Positions 43,424 to 54,707 are shown, counted from the first letter of the stretch. The stretch: DNA of 64,000 nucleotides from Amycolatopsis alkalitolerans (GCF_006152065.1 NZ_VDFW01000005.1:1-64000); one strand, 5' to 3'. Notes: a model not told the origin generated them from the sequence alone. Made by a program: numbers and translations.

Positions 43424-44992
43424 ATGACGACCTCGGCGGACACCCGAACCACGACCGGTCTATGGAGTATCGCGGCGGCGGAGCCGGACCGGACCGCGGT
43501 GATCGACCCGGACGGCACCGAGATCAGCTACAGCGCCCTCGCGGACAAGGCGAACGCCTACGCGCGCGGGCTGCGGGAGCTGGGGTTGGAGACAGGAGAC
43601 GCGATCGTGGTCCTCCAGCCCAACAGCCACGAACTGGTCGCCGCGTATTTCGCCGCGATCCAGTCGGGGCTGTACGTGGTGATGGTCAACTGGCACCTGA
43701 CCGGGCACGAGATCGCCTATATCGTGTCCGACAGCGGCGCCAAGGCGTTCTTCGCCCACGAGCGGTTCGCCGAGGCCGCGAAGATCGCCGCCGACGAGGC
43801 CGGGTTGCCCGCCGAGGGCCGGTTCGCGGTCGGGGACGTCGACGGTTTCCGGCCCGTGGGGGAACTGGGCGCCGGCGGTGAGGGGCGCCCGGCGCGGCGC
43901 ACGAGCGGTTCGCCCATGCTGTACACCTCCGGCACGACGGGCCGCCCCAAGGGCGTCCGGCGCCCGCTTTCCGGCGCGGACCCGGACGAGGTGCCCGTCG
44001 CGTCCACCTGGTTCTTCGGCATCTTCGGGCTGAAGCCGTTCGACGACCACGTGCACCTGTGCGGTTCGCCGCTGTATCACACGGCGGTGCTGAACTTCGT
44101 GGTGATCTCGATCCAGCTGGGGCACACCGCGGTGCTGATGGACCGCTGGGACCCGGAGGAGATGCTGCGGCTGATCGCGCGGTACCGCGTGACGCACAGC
44201 CATATGGTGCCCACCCAGTTCCGGCGCCTGCTCGCGCTGCCGGACGAGGTGCGCGCCGCCTACGACCTGTCTTCGCTGCGGAACATGATCCACGGCGCGG
44301 CCCCGTGCCCGCCGGAGGTCAAGCGCCGGATGCTCGACTGGTGGGGACCCGTCGTGACCGAATACTACGCCGCGACCGAAGGCGGCGGCACGGTCATCAG
44401 CGGCGAGGAATGGCTGCGGAAACCGGGTTCCGTCGGGCTCCCGTGGCCGGGTTCGACCGTGAAGATCCTCGACGACGACGGCAACGAGCTGCCGCCGGGG
44501 AAACCCGGTGCGGTGTACATGAAGATGGGCACGTCGACGTTCGAGTATCACAAGGACCAGGCGAAGACCGAGAAAGCGCGGCACGGTGACCTGTTCACCC
44601 TCGGCGACGTCGGTTACCTCGACGAGGACGGCTACCTGTTCTTGCACGACCGCAAGAACGACATGATCATCTCGGGCGGGGTGAACATCTATCCGGCCGA
44701 GATCGAGAACGAGCTGGTGATGCACCCGAAGGTCGCGGACATCGCCGTGTTCGGGGTGCCGCACGACGACTGGGGCGAGGAGATCAAGGCCGTCGTGCAA
44801 CCGGCAGAGGGCATCGAACCCGGTGACGAGCTCACCGCCGAACTGCTGGACTACGCGCGCGGCCGGCTCGCGAAGTTCAAGCTGCCCAAGTCGATCGACT
44901 ATCTCGACGAGTTGCCCCGCGACCCGAACGGCAAGCTGTACAAGCGAAAGCTGCGCGACCCGTACTGGGAAGGGCGGGAGCGGGCCATCTGA
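43424..44992 (+). CDS. Acyl-CoA synthetase (FadD family) of the sterol cluster
   Basis: A 522-residue ANL-superfamily AMP-forming ligase. The P-loop is YTSGTTGRPKGV, the A5 motif YYAATEGGG, the A7/A8 region GDVGYLDEDGYLFLHDRKND, and the catalytic Lys is in PNGKLYKRKL. Its place and KstR box suggest a sterol or sterol side-chain acid as substrate, but it is not the FadD19 orthologue of this cluster (46608-48203). The last 94 bp overlap the convergent beta-lactamase-fold gene. Confidence 0.9.
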   Translation: MTTSADTRTTTGLWSIAAAEPDRTAVIDPDGTEISYSALADKANAYARGLRELGLETGDAIVVLQPNSHELVAAYFAAIQSGLYVVMVNWHLTGHEIAYIVSDSGAKAFFAHERFAEAAKIAADEAGLPAEGRFAVGDVDGFRPVGELGAGGEGRPARRTSGSPMLYTSGTTGRPKGVRRPLSGADPDEVPVASTWFFGIFGLKPFDDHVHLCGSPLYHTAVLNFVVISIQLGHTAVLMDRWDPEEMLRLIARYRVTHSHMVPTQFRRLLALPDEVRAAYDLSSLRNMIHGAAPCPPEVKRRMLDWWGPVVTEYYAATEGGGTVISGEEWLRKPGSVGLPWPGSTVKILDDDGNELPPGKPGAVYMKMGTSTFEYHKDQAKTEKARHGDLFTLGDVGYLDEDGYLFLHDRKNDMIISGGVNIYPAEIENELVMHPKVADIAVFGVPHDDWGEEIKAVVQPAEGIEPGDELTAELLDYARGRLAKFKLPKSIDYLDELPRDPNGKLYKRKLRDPYWEGRERAI

Positions 44993-45717
44993 GCCAGCGC
45001 GTCGCCGGTCATGGGCTGACCGTGGCCGGGAGCCAGCACGCGCGGTCCGAGCCGGGCCAGCTTCTCGGCGGATTCGCGCGCGGCAACCCGGTTCCACGTC
45101 GTGTACCACGGCGGGCCCGACAGGCCGGGCCGCGGCAGTAGTGCACCGTGGATGGCGCCGATCCGCACGGTGACCAGCGCGTCCCCGCTGAGCAGCACCC
45201 GGTCGCGCGGACGGAAGTACGACACGTGTCCCGGGGTGTGCCCGGGCGTCGGGACGCACTCCCAGTCCGGCAGGCCGGGCACCCCGTCGCGCGGGTCGAA
45301 GGCGTGCGCGCCCAGGCTCGACTTCGCCAGGATCGCCTCGCGCCGCCGTTTCCCGAGCGCCCGCATGATCGGCAGGACCACCCACCGGTCGAGCGGCCCG
45401 GCCGTGCGCACCATCGCGGCGAACTCGCCCCTCGCGATCGGCAGTTCGGCGGGGTGCAGGTACACCGGGCAGTCCCAGACGCGCGCCAGCCGCGCGGCCG
45501 AGCCGGAGTGGTCGGGATGGACGTGGGTCAGCAGGATCGCCGCCGGGAGCGAACCGAACAGGGTTTGTGCCGCCTGCTCGATCCGCGGCGCGTCCTTGGC
45601 CCAACCGGTGTCGACCAGGACCCACGACGATCCCGAGCGGACGAAGTAGACGTCGGTCCGCGTGTGGCCGGACGGCCCGAGACAGAACACGTCCGGCGCG
45701 ATCTCCCGTACGGTCAT
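44899..45717 (-). CDS. Metallo-beta-lactamase fold hydrolase
   Basis: A 272-residue protein with the metal motif THVHPDHSG (HxHxDH), a further His in TPGHTPGHVSYF, and the Asp in LLSGDALVTV. A glyoxalase II-like or acyl-CoA thioesterase activity is possible. Downstream of echA19 on the same strand but separated by a GC-rich hairpin. Overlaps the 3' end of the fadD gene tail-to-tail by 94 bp, unusually long for this window. Confidence 0.88.
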   Translation of the reverse strand: MTVREIAPDVFCLGPSGHTRTDVYFVRSGSSWVLVDTGWAKDAPRIEQAAQTLFGSLPAAILLTHVHPDHSGSAARLARVWDCPVYLHPAELPIARGEFAAMVRTAGPLDRWVVLPIMRALGKRRREAILAKSSLGAHAFDPRDGVPGLPDWECVPTPGHTPGHVSYFRPRDRVLLSGDALVTVRIGAIHGALLPRPGLSGPPWYTTWNRVAARESAEKLARLGPRVLAPGHGQPMTGDALAQMARSRPSQYGSRSFRLYSLPFGSRGNSSR

Positions 45718-45729
45718 GCGCCGACGAAA

Positions 45730-45748
45730 CGCCCACGCCGCGTGGGCG
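45730..45748 (-). terminator. Intercistronic hairpin between echA19 and the hydrolase gene
   Basis: CGCCCACG-CCG-CGTGGGCG, an 8-bp perfect stem with a 3-nt loop, followed on the minus strand by GTTTCGTC. It may terminate or attenuate echA19 transcripts. Confidence 0.4.
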
Positions 45749-45765
45749 GATAGGGCCGTTGGGCC

Positions 45766-46554
45766 TCAGCGGCCCTCGAAATTCGGCTTGCGCTTCTCCG
45801 CGAAGGCGCGGGGGCCTTCCTTCGCGTCCGCCGACTGGAAGACCTTCAACCCGTACTGGGCCTCCAGTTTGAAGGCCTCTTCCTCGTGCAGGCCTTCGGT
45901 GTCCCGGATCGTGCGCAGGATCGCCTGCACCGCGAGGGGCCCGTTCGCCGCGATCTGGCCGGCGATCTCCAGCGCCCGCTCCAGCGCCGTGCCGTCGGGC
46001 ACGACATGCCCGATGAGACCGATTTCCTTGGCCTCCGCCGCCGTGAGGTGCCGTCCGGTCAGCAGGATCTCCGCGGCCACGGTGTACGGGATCTGGCGCG
46101 GGAGCCGGACCGCCGAACCACCCATCGGGAAGAGCCCCCAGCGTGCTTCCGAAACGCCGAAGCGAGCGCTCTCCCCGGCGATCCGGATATCCGTGCCCTG
46201 CAGGATCTCGGTCCCGCCGGCGATCGCGGGGCCTTCCACGGCCGCGATCAGCGGTTTGGTCAGCCGCCGGCCCTTCAGCAGGCCCTCGATACGGCCCGGG
46301 TCGAACGTGCCGCGCTCGTAGGAGTCCGCGGGTGAGTCGCGCGCCATGGATTTCAGGTCCGCGCCCGCGCAGAAGGCGCCACCCGCGCCGGTGAGCACGC
46401 ACGAGCGGATCGAAGCGTCCTCGTCCACCCGGTTCCAGGCGCCGACCATGATCGCCATCATCTCGCCGGTGATGGCGTTCCTGGCGTCGGGCCGGTTCAT
46501 CGTCACCACGAGCGTATGCCCTCGTTGTTCAACCAGGGCGTGCGGTTCAGCCAT
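45766..46554 (-). CDS. echA19: Enoyl-CoA hydratase EchA19
   Basis: Crotonase-fold hydratase of 262 residues, very similar to mycobacterial EchA19, which hydrates the enoyl-CoA of the cholesterol side chain. Oxyanion-hole elements appear in [16 protein letters not shown] and [14 protein letters not shown], with the catalytic Glu region [18 protein letters not shown] 46554 directly follows GGGGGTAGGG; an in-frame ATG four codons upstream lies within that ribosome site region. Divergent from fadD19 as in mycobacteria. Confidence 0.94.
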   Translation of the reverse strand: MAEPHALVEQRGHTLVVTMNRPDARNAITGEMMAIMVGAWNRVDEDASIRSCVLTGAGGAFCAGADLKSMARDSPADSYERGTFDPGRIEGLLKGRRLTKPLIAAVEGPAIAGGTEILQGTDIRIAGESARFGVSEARWGLFPMGGSAVRLPRQIPYTVAAEILLTGRHLTAAEAKEIGLIGHVVPDGTALERALEIAGQIAANGPLAVQAILRTIRDTEGLHEEEAFKLEAQYGLKVFQSADAKEGPRAFAEKRKPNFEGR

Positions 46555-46583
46555 CCCTACCCCCATTGGCCATTGCCCAAAAC

Positions 46584-46597
46584 AATAACATGTTCTA
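46584..46597 (+). promoter_or_regulatory. KstR-type operator in the echA19-fadD19 divergent promoter
   Basis: AATAACATGTTCTA, one mismatch to the consensus. On the plus strand its last TA starts TACTTT (46596-46601), a -10 exactly 6 nt before the fadD19 GTG. Confidence 0.7.
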
Positions 46598-46607
46598 CTT
46601 TGGCTGA

Positions 46608-48203
46608 GTGGCTTACAACCTTGCGGATCTGCTCGAGCACGCCGTGGACGTCGTGCCGGATCGTCCCGCGGTCGTGTGCGGCGGGCGTCGCCTCACGTAT
46701 GCGGAACTGGACCGCCGGGCCAACCGGCTCGCCCACCACCTGGCCGCCGTCGGCGTCGGCAAGGGGGATCACGTAGGCGTGTACTCGCGAAACTCCATCG
46801 AGATGATCGAGGCGATGTACGCGGCGTACAAGCTGCGCGCCATCGCGATCAACATCAACTACCGCTATGTCCAGGGTGAGCTGAAGTACTTGTTCACCAA
46901 TGCGGACCTCGTCGCGCTCGTGCACGAACGCAGCTACGCCGACAAGGTCGCGGACGTGCTGCCGGACGCGCCGAAACTGAAACACGTTTTAGTTGTCGAA
47001 GACGGTAGTGACAAGCCGTACGAAGGCCTCGAGTACGAAAAGGCGCTCGCGGCGCAGCCAGGCAACCGTGATTTCGAGGACCGCAGCTCCGACGACATCT
47101 ACATGCTCTACACCGGCGGCACTACGGGCTACCCGAAAGGCGTGGTGTGGCGGCATGAGGACGTCTGGCGCGCGCTCGGTGGCGGGATCGACTTCGTCAC
47201 CGGCGAGTACGTCCCCGACGAGTGGACGCTCGCCCGGAACGGCAAGGATTTCGCGATGGTGCGGTTGCCGGCGGCGCCGCTGATCCACGGTGCCGCGCAG
47301 TGGGCCGCGTTCGGCGCGCTGTTCGGTGGCGGGACGGTCGTGTTCGTGCCGCAGTTCGACGCGGACGAGGTGTGGCGCCAGGTCGCCGAGCACAAGGTGC
47401 AGGTGCTCACGATCGTCGGCGACGCGATGGCCCGCCCGCTCATCGAGGCATACCACCGCGGTGGTTACGACGCGTCGTCGCTTGTCGCGGTGTCGAGCCA
47501 TGCCGCACTGTTCTCCCAGTCGGTCAAGCAGGAGTATCTGGCGGCGTTCCCGAACGTGGTGCTGACCGACGCGATCGGTTCCTCGGAAAGCGGGTTCACC
47601 GGGATCGGCATGGTGTCCAAGGACGCCGACCATTCGGCGGGCCCGCGGGTCAACTTCGGCAAGGACGCCGTCCTGCTCGACGAAGACAACCGCGTGCTCG
47701 GGAAGGCGCCGGGTGTCACCGGGCGGATCGCGCGCCGCGGGCACGTGCCGGTGGGCTACTACAAGGATCCGGAGAAGTCGGCGAAGATCTTCGCCGAGAT
47801 CGACGGCGCGCGGTATGTCATCCCCGGCGACTACGCGCGCTACGAGGAGGACGGCACCGTCACGTTGCTGGGCCGCGGCTCGCAGTGCGTCAACACCGGC
47901 GGCGAGAAGGTCTTCCCGGAGGAGGTCGAGGGTGCGCTGAAATCGCATCCCGACGTGTTCGACGCCCTGGTCATCGGCGTGCCGGACGAACGGCTCGGGC
48001 AGCGGGTCGCGGCGATCATCGAGACCAGGCCGGGCCAGCAGCCCGACCTCGCCGCGATCGAAGCGCATGTGCGGACCGAGATCGCGGGCTACAAGGTGCC
48101 GCGTTCGATCTGGCTCACCGACCACATCGGCCGCCTCCCGAGCGGCAAACCGGACTACCCGTGGGCCCAGCGCTACGCGGCCGAGAACCAGCCCGTCCAG
48201 TAG
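46608..48203 (+). CDS. fadD19: Sterol side-chain acyl-CoA ligase FadD19
   Basis: A 531-residue ANL-superfamily ligase close to mycobacterial FadD19, which activates C26/C24 steroid acids formed by CYP125. The N-terminus [21 protein letters not shown]-loop [18 protein letters not shown], the A5-like SIGSSESG region (here [10 protein letters not shown]) and SGKPDYPWA with the catalytic Lys agree. GTG 46608 is 6 nt after TACTTT, so it is probably leaderless. A flavin monooxygenase gene follows after 8 bp with AGGAGG. Confidence 0.93.
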   Translation: MAYNLADLLEHAVDVVPDRPAVVCGGRRLTYAELDRRANRLAHHLAAVGVGKGDHVGVYSRNSIEMIEAMYAAYKLRAIAININYRYVQGELKYLFTNADLVALVHERSYADKVADVLPDAPKLKHVLVVEDGSDKPYEGLEYEKALAAQPGNRDFEDRSSDDIYMLYTGGTTGYPKGVVWRHEDVWRALGGGIDFVTGEYVPDEWTLARNGKDFAMVRLPAAPLIHGAAQWAAFGALFGGGTVVFVPQFDADEVWRQVAEHKVQVLTIVGDAMARPLIEAYHRGGYDASSLVAVSSHAALFSQSVKQEYLAAFPNVVLTDAIGSSESGFTGIGMVSKDADHSAGPRVNFGKDAVLLDEDNRVLGKAPGVTGRIARRGHVPVGYYKDPEKSAKIFAEIDGARYVIPGDYARYEEDGTVTLLGRGSQCVNTGGEKVFPEEVEGALKSHPDVFDALVIGVPDERLGQRVAAIIETRPGQQPDLAAIEAHVRTEIAGYKVPRSIWLTDHIGRLPSGKPDYPWAQRYAAENQPVQ

Positions 48204-48211
48204 GAGGACCT

Positions 48212-49312
48212 ATGCGCACCGAGCTGTGCGACAAGCTCGGCATCGAGTACCCGATCATCGGCTTCACGCCCTCGGAGCACGTCGCCGCCGCGATCAGCAA
48301 GGCGGGCGGGCTGGGCGTGCTGGGGTGCGTCCGGTTCAACGACGCGGGTGAGCTCGACACCGTGCTCGACTGGATGGACGCGAACACCGGCGGCAAGCCG
48401 TACGGGGTCGACATCGTGATGCCCGCGAAGATCCCGGCCGAGGGCACTCAGGTCGATCTCGACAAGCTGATCCCCGAGGAGCACAAGGCCTTCGTCGAGC
48501 GGACGCTGCGAGAACTGGGCGTGCCCGAGCTGCCCGAGGACACGGTGGAGCGCGCGGGCGTGCTCGGCTGGCTGCACTCGGTCGCCCGCTCGCATGTGGA
48601 GGTCGCGCTCAAGCATCCGATCAAGCTCATCGCGAACGCCCTCGGCTCGCCGCCGGTCGACGTGATCGAGCAGGCGCACTCCCACGGGGTGCCCGTCGCG
48701 GCACTCGCCGGTAAGGCCGAGCACGCCCGGCGACATGTCGACAACGGGGTCGATTTCGTTGTGGCACAAGGATATGAGGCCGGCGGTCATACCGGCGAGA
48801 TCGGTTCCATGGTGCTGTTGCCCGAGATCGTCGACGCGGTCGGCGCCCCGGTGCTCGCCGCCGGCGGGATCGGTTCGGGCCGGCAGGTCGCCGCGGCGCT
48901 CGCGCTCGGCGCCGCGGGTGCGTGGACCGGTTCGATCTGGCTCGGCACCGAGGAATACCTGCGGACGATGCCGAGTTCCGAGGCGATGCAGCGTGCGCTG
49001 GTGGCGGCGACGTCCGCGGACACGGTCCGCACCCGTATCTACACCGGCAAGCCCGCCCGCCTGCTCAAGACCCGCTGGACCGAGGCGTGGGCCCAGCCGG
49101 GCGCGCCGGAGCCGCTGCCGATGCCGTTGCAGAACCTGCTCGTCTCGCATGCGCACAACCGGCTGCACGAGGCGAACGACCCGGGCCTCGTGTCGATGCC
49201 GGCCGGGCAGATCATCGGGCGGATCGACCGCATCCGCCCGGTCGCCGAGATTTTCGCGGAGCTACTCGCCGGGTACGACGAAGCGTTGGAGCGCCTGGAG
49301 AAGTCGAGGTAG
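48212..49312 (+). CDS. Nitronate monooxygenase-like flavoprotein
   Basis: A 366-residue TIM-barrel FMN protein of the nitronate monooxygenase/2-nitropropane dioxygenase family. Conserved pieces are IEYPIIGFTPSEHVAAAIS, VVAQGYEAGGHTGEI with the catalytic His, and VLAAGGIGSGRQVAAALALG binding phosphate. Despite the name, such proteins in catabolic operons often act on unknown enones or peroxides. ATG 48212 with TAGGAGGACC; probably in the fadD19 operon and under KstR. Confidence 0.9.
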   Translation: MRTELCDKLGIEYPIIGFTPSEHVAAAISKAGGLGVLGCVRFNDAGELDTVLDWMDANTGGKPYGVDIVMPAKIPAEGTQVDLDKLIPEEHKAFVERTLRELGVPELPEDTVERAGVLGWLHSVARSHVEVALKHPIKLIANALGSPPVDVIEQAHSHGVPVAALAGKAEHARRHVDNGVDFVVAQGYEAGGHTGEIGSMVLLPEIVDAVGAPVLAAGGIGSGRQVAAALALGAAGAWTGSIWLGTEEYLRTMPSSEAMQRALVAATSADTVRTRIYTGKPARLLKTRWTEAWAQPGAPEPLPMPLQNLLVSHAHNRLHEANDPGLVSMPAGQIIGRIDRIRPVAEIFAELLAGYDEALERLEKSR

Positions 49313-49451
49313 CCGAGCGTGCAACCCGGCGCCGGGTTCGTTCCGTCTGCTGGGTATGAGGTGGAAAGGACCGCACGAAGCGGCCGCGACGAAGGAGCGA
49401 CCGCGCTGGAGGACCGGTTGGGTGCGGAACCCCGCAAGGACATGGAACGCA

Positions 49452-49919
49452 ATGCTCGCTGGGTTCGGCATCGTGCTCGTCACCGCGGCCGCTTGCGGGC
49501 AGCGCACGGACAGCGTCAGCCCCGGTGCCGGGCCGACCCCGCCGCCCTCGTCGGCATCCCTGGCACCGACCATGCCGGTGCCCTGGGGTTCGCAGAAACC
49601 GCCGCCGGGCAGCACGCTCGTGCCCGCGGCGCAGGTCGACAGCAGCCAGTTGCCGGGGGACTACCCGCGTGAGGTGTACGTCAGCGCGGACGGCAAGACG
49701 CTCTACCTGCGCGGCGAGGAGGGCGGCTGCGGTCGTGCGAGCGCCGAGGTGCAGCAGGCGGACGACCAGCAGATCGTCATCAGGCTGAGCGAGACACAGC
49801 GGACGTTGCAGGGCCGGATGTGCACGATGGATATCCGGTACCCGCTGCTTTCGGTGCCGCTGGGTGAACCGCTCGGCCAGCGCAAGGTGATCCTCATGAA
49901 GGTCACGCAGCCCGGTTGA
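49452..49919 (+). CDS. Putative lipoprotein of unknown function
   Basis: A 155-residue protein beginning MLAGFGIVLVTAAACGQRTD, a signal peptide with lipobox-like TAAAC. Then comes a Pro/Ser-rich linker and a C-terminal domain with two cysteines (GGCGRASAE and GRMCTMDIRYP) that could form a disulfide. Small actinobacterial lipoproteins of this layout are common, function unknown. ATG 49452 is preferred; an in-frame ATG at 49356 would give an unusually long n-region. Confidence 0.75.
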   Translation: MLAGFGIVLVTAAACGQRTDSVSPGAGPTPPPSSASLAPTMPVPWGSQKPPPGSTLVPAAQVDSSQLPGDYPREVYVSADGKTLYLRGEEGGCGRASAEVQQADDQQIVIRLSETQRTLQGRMCTMDIRYPLLSVPLGEPLGQRKVILMKVTQPG

Positions 49920-49937
49920 TCCCCTAGGGTCGCGGGT

Positions 49938-50384
49938 ATGGGAAACCGCCGCCAGGTGTCGGGCACGCGCTTCGTCGCCGCCCCGCCCGAAGAGATCTTC
50001 ACTCTGCTCACGGACCCGTCGAAGCATCCGGTGCTCGACGGGTCCGGCTCTGTCCAGGCCGCCCGCCCCGGTGGGCCGGAACGGCTCGAACTGGGCACGA
50101 GGTTCGGGATGGACATGAAGATGGGCGCGCCCTACAAGATCCTCAACACGGTCGTGGAGTACGAGGAGAACCGGCTCATCGCGTGGCGGCATTTCAACGG
50201 CCATCGCTGGCGGTGGCAGCTGAAGCCCGCCGGGGGCGGCACGGAGGTGACCGAGACCTTCGACTGGTCCACGGCCCGGCTCCCGCTCGCGATCAGCCTG
50301 AGCTTCTTTCCCCGGAAGAACAAGGAGGCGATCGAGCGCACCCTCGACCGGCTCGCCGGGATTTTCCCCAGCCCGGTGCAGTAG
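49938..50384 (+). CDS. SRPBCC (START/polyketide cyclase-like) family protein, first copy
   Basis: A 148-residue single-domain protein of the helix-grip fold. It starts RQVSGTRFVAAPPEEIFTLL and contains WQLKPAGGGTEVTETFDWST. It binds a hydrophobic ligand in a central cavity; no catalytic residues are evident. ATG 49938 is 7 nt after TAGGGT, leaderless-type. It resembles the second SRPBCC protein at 52870-53325. The stop is 2 bp from that of the convergent PIN gene. Confidence 0.87.
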   Translation: MGNRRQVSGTRFVAAPPEEIFTLLTDPSKHPVLDGSGSVQAARPGGPERLELGTRFGMDMKMGAPYKILNTVVEYEENRLIAWRHFNGHRWRWQLKPAGGGTEVTETFDWSTARLPLAISLSFFPRKNKEAIERTLDRLAGIFPSPVQ

Positions 50385-50386
50385 GC

Positions 50387-50776
50387 CTACTCCGCGCCGG
50401 GCATGGTGACCGCCAGCCCCGCCTTGCGCGCGGCCTCCGCCATCCGGCTGTCGTAGGTGACGAGCGCGGTCAGTTCGGATCCGAGCTGCTCCGCGCTGGC
50501 GACGTGAACGGCATCGAGGGAGCGCCGCGCACCGGGCGCCCTTGCCGCCGCATCTCGGATCGCGTCGGTCACCTTGATCTCGTTGTGGTCGCGTAACAGC
50601 GTCGCCATCAGGTTCGGGAAGCTGCCGATCTGGTCGCAGGTCCGGACAGTCTCCACGAAACCGATCGTGCTGGTGTAGGTCGTATCTTCATGCGCCGAGA
50701 GGAACGCGTCGAGTGCCTCGGCGTGGCGGCGCCGGACGACGAACGTCACGAGGGAAGAAGCGTCGAGATAGATCAC
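50387..50776 (-). CDS. PIN-domain toxin
   Basis: A 129-residue PIN domain beginning MIYLDASSLVTFVV with the first Asp. The central Asp is in RSLDAVHVASAEQL and the last in LVTYDSRMAEAA. Predicted ribonuclease of a type II module. Its ATG overlaps the Phd-type antitoxin stop by 4 bp. Confidence 0.9.
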   Translation of the reverse strand: MIYLDASSLVTFVVRRRHAEALDAFLSAHEDTTYTSTIGFVETVRTCDQIGSFPNLMATLLRDHNEIKVTDAIRDAAARAPGARRSLDAVHVASAEQLGSELTALVTYDSRMAEAARKAGLAVTMPGAE

Positions 50777-51060
50777 CGCTCGTGCTCGCGCATGTCGAGC
50801 AGGACCGCGAGCGGGTCCACGTCCTCCGGCACCTCGATTCGCGTGTACTTGTCCAGGTCCTTGGTGGTCAATCCGCGCTCGGCGGGACGGATCACGCCCT
50901 GGGCGACCAGCTCGTCGTGGCGACTCTGCCCGCGGGGCGGCGGAATGAACACGGCGATCACGTGACCATGCCTGGTCACGTCGATCCTCTCGCCCTTTTC
51001 GACACGGGCCAGGATGGCACTGGGGTTGTACGAGAGTTCACGGACGGATACGGACGTCAT
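50773..51060 (-). CDS. Phd/YefM family antitoxin
   Basis: A 95-residue antitoxin. The N-terminal Phd fold is SVRELSYNPSAILARVEKGE followed by IDVTRHGHVIAVFIP, and the C-terminal tail neutralises the toxin. ATG 51060 is preceded by GGGAGGCGG. A palindrome 20 bp upstream is the likely autoregulatory operator. Confidence 0.9.
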   Translation of the reverse strand: MTSVSVRELSYNPSAILARVEKGERIDVTRHGHVIAVFIPPPRGQSRHDELVAQGVIRPAERGLTTKDLDKYTRIEVPEDVDPLAVLLDMREHER

Positions 51061-51079
51061 CAGCCGCCTCCCACAGGTT

Positions 51080-51107
51080 ACCTACCTGAGTGTACAACAC
51101 GGTAGGT
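51080..51107. promoter_or_regulatory. Operator of the Phd/PIN module
   Basis: Inverted repeat ACCTACC-N14-GGTAGGT centred about 33 bp upstream of the antitoxin ATG, with a smaller TGTACA palindrome in its centre. It lies against the 3' end of the fumarase gene. Confidence 0.6.
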
Positions 51108-52778
<1,671 letters not shown>

Positions 52779-52869
52779 CGCACGGCTCCCTTGCACGGGC
52801 GGTTCGGGTGGAAGCTGACGTTACCGCGCGAAACCCGGCGCTGACCGGCTGGTGTGCTTCAATCGGCTG

Positions 52870-53325
52870 GTGACCACTGACACCGGAAGTTCCAAGGTCG
52901 TAGTCGCCCACCGGGATATCGCCGCCGGCGCGGAACGGATCTTCGAGCTGATCGCCGATCCGTCGAACCAGCCACGGTGGGACGGAAACGACAATCTCGC
53001 CCAAGCCCCCGCGGGCCAGCGCGTGCGCGGCACGGGCGAGGTGTTCACGATGACGCTCACCGTCGGCGCCACGCGGGAGAACCGGGTGGTGGAGTTCGAA
53101 GAGGGGCGGCGCATCGCCTGGCTCCCGTCGGAACCGGGCCAGGAGCCACCGGGGCATCTGTGGCGATGGGAGCTCGAACCGGTCGGCGATGCGCTGACCA
53201 GGGTGACCCACACCTACGACTGGTCCCGCCTGACCGACGAGAAGCGGCTCGTCCGCGCCCGCGCTACGACGGCGGACAAGCTCCAGGCTTCCCTTGACAG
53301 GCTCGCCGGCCTCGTCGAGTCGTGA
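52870..53325 (+). CDS. SRPBCC family protein, second copy
   Basis: A 151-residue helix-grip protein: VVVAHRDIAAGAERIFELIA, then WRWELEPVGDALTRVTHTYD and a C-terminal helix. It shares IFxLxxDPS and VTxTxDWS with the first copy 3 kb upstream, so the two are paralogues flanking the toxin-antitoxin pair and fumarase. GTG 52870 gives a compact N-terminus. Followed by two hairpins. Confidence 0.85.
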   Translation: MTTDTGSSKVVVAHRDIAAGAERIFELIADPSNQPRWDGNDNLAQAPAGQRVRGTGEVFTMTLTVGATRENRVVEFEEGRRIAWLPSEPGQEPPGHLWRWELEPVGDALTRVTHTYDWSRLTDEKRLVRARATTADKLQASLDRLAGLVES

Positions 53326-53329
53326 AAAT

Positions 53330-53367
53330 CGGAAGGCCGGGCCCACCCCGACGGACCCGACCTTCCG
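53330..53367 (+). terminator. Hairpin after the second SRPBCC gene
   Basis: CGGAAGG pairs with CCTTCCG, and after one mismatch CGGG with CCCG, enclosing a loop. It starts 5 bp after the SRPBCC stop. No T-run, so a GC-type terminator at best. Confidence 0.55.
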
Positions 53368-53405
53368 GGGCAAGCGAGCAGGCGCATAGCGCCCCTCGCG
53401 AAGCT

Positions 53406-53437
53406 CACACTCAGGAGACGTTTGTCGCCTGAGTGTG
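53406..53437. terminator. Bidirectional terminator between SRPBCC and sigB
   Basis: CACACTCAGG and CCTGAGTGTG form a perfect 10-bp stem, extended inside by GAC/GTC, with TTGCTTC following on the plus strand. It separates two convergent genes. Confidence 0.7.
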
Positions 53438-53513
53438 TTGCTTCGACCGTCCCGTGATCTACGTCATATGTCAACGCTGCCGATTGGCGTAACGCGGCGA
53501 TTCCACACGGCGA

Positions 53514-54545
53514 TCAGCTGGCGTAGGCGCGCAGGCGCTCGGCCCGCTCGCCCTGGCGCAGCTTCGCCATCACCTCGCGCTCGATCTGCCGCACGCGCTC
53601 GCGCGAAAGACCGAAGTGCTTGCCGATCTGGTCCAGCGTGCGGGGCTGCCCGTCGTCGAGCCCGTAACGCAGCCGGATCACGTGCTGCTCGCGCTCGTCG
53701 AGCGTGGCCAGCACGCGGCGCAGATCGTCCTGCAGCAGCCCGGAAATCACCGCGCTCTCCGCGTCGGTCGCCTCGGAGTCCTCGATGAAGTCACCGAGCG
53801 GGGCGTCCTCCTCGGTGCCCACCGGCATGTCCAGGCTCACCGGGTCACGCGCGTGGTCGAGCAGGTCGCCGACCTTCTCCGCCGGGATGCCCGATTCCGC
53901 CGCCAGCTCGTCGTTGGTGGCTTCGCGCCCGAGTTGCTGGTGCAGGTCGCGCTTGATGCGGGCGAGCTTGTTCACCTGCTCGACGAGATGCACCGGGAGG
54001 CGGATCGTGCGGCCCTGATCGGCCATCCCGCGCGTGATCGCCTGCCTGATCCACCAGGTCGCGTACGTGGAGAACTTGAACCCCTTGGAGTAGTCGAACT
54101 TCTCGACCGCGCGGATGAGACCCAGGTTCCCCTCCTGGATCAGGTCCAGCAGCGGCATCCCGCGCCCGGTGTACCGCTTCGCGAGCGACACGACCAGCCG
54201 CAGGTTCGCCTCCAGCAGGTGGTTCTTCGCCCGGTGGCCGTCGCGGATGAGCGCCTTGAGCTCCACGCGCCGCTCATCGGTCAGATCCGGCGCGGTCTCG
54301 AGCATGTGCTGGGCGAACACGCCCGCTTCGATGCGCTTGGCCAATTCGACCTCGTCGGCGGCCGAAAGCAGCGCCGTCTTGCCGATGCCGTTGAGGTACA
54401 CGCGGACGAGGTCTGCGGCCGGCCCCTGCGCGTCGAGGTCTGCGTCGAGGTTCGGCGGAACGCGTACGCTGGACTCGAGAGCCGGCTCGGGGACAGCCCG
54501 CTCGCGGGTCCGCCGAGTCTTCCGTTCGAGGGTCTGTACTGACAT
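53514..54545 (-). CDS. sigB: Principal-like RNA polymerase sigma factor SigB
   Basis: A 343-residue group 2 sigma factor. Region 1.2/2 has [20 protein letters not shown] and [20 protein letters not shown], region 3 follows, and region 4.2 is [20 protein letters not shown]. It lacks the long N-terminal extension of the housekeeping SigA. Neighbouring DUF3099, DUF3039 and YihY genes are also near mycobacterial sigB. ATG 54545 is preceded by GGGGAGG. A candidate ECF-type promoter lies 118-144 bp upstream. Confidence 0.93.
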   Translation of the reverse strand: MSVQTLERKTRRTRERAVPEPALESSVRVPPNLDADLDAQGPAADLVRVYLNGIGKTALLSAADEVELAKRIEAGVFAQHMLETAPDLTDERRVELKALIRDGHRAKNHLLEANLRLVVSLAKRYTGRGMPLLDLIQEGNLGLIRAVEKFDYSKGFKFSTYATWWIRQAITRGMADQGRTIRLPVHLVEQVNKLARIKRDLHQQLGREATNDELAAESGIPAEKVGDLLDHARDPVSLDMPVGTEEDAPLGDFIEDSEATDAESAVISGLLQDDLRRVLATLDEREQHVIRLRYGLDDGQPRTLDQIGKHFGLSRERVRQIEREVMAKLRQGERAERLRAYAS

Positions 54546-54662
54546 GTTTGCCTCCCCGGTCACGGGCTGACACGTTGGTGCGTCACACCGGTTGCGCGTC
54601 GTGGACCGAGCCTGTGGAAACCCGGTACACGACTCCGGCTTTGTCGGCCGGACATCTGGGTC

Positions 54663-54689
54663 AACGCCCTTGGTCCCCAAAACGTTCCC
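54663..54689 (-). promoter_or_regulatory. Putative SigH/SigE-type promoter of sigB
   Basis: On the minus strand GGGAAC (54689-54684) and GTT (54665-54663) are separated by 18 nt, fitting the GGAAY/GTT pattern of SigH/SigR or SigE promoters. Mycobacterial sigB is transcribed by such sigma factors, so stress-induced expression is likely. Confidence 0.5.
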
Positions 54690-54707
54690 GGCTTCTCGAC
54701 CAATGGA

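Noticed and set aside
43460-46402. A 980-codon open frame on the minus strand through the sterol cluster
   Set aside because: Antisense to the fadD gene and out of frame with the true MBL and echA19 genes; no domain recognisable.
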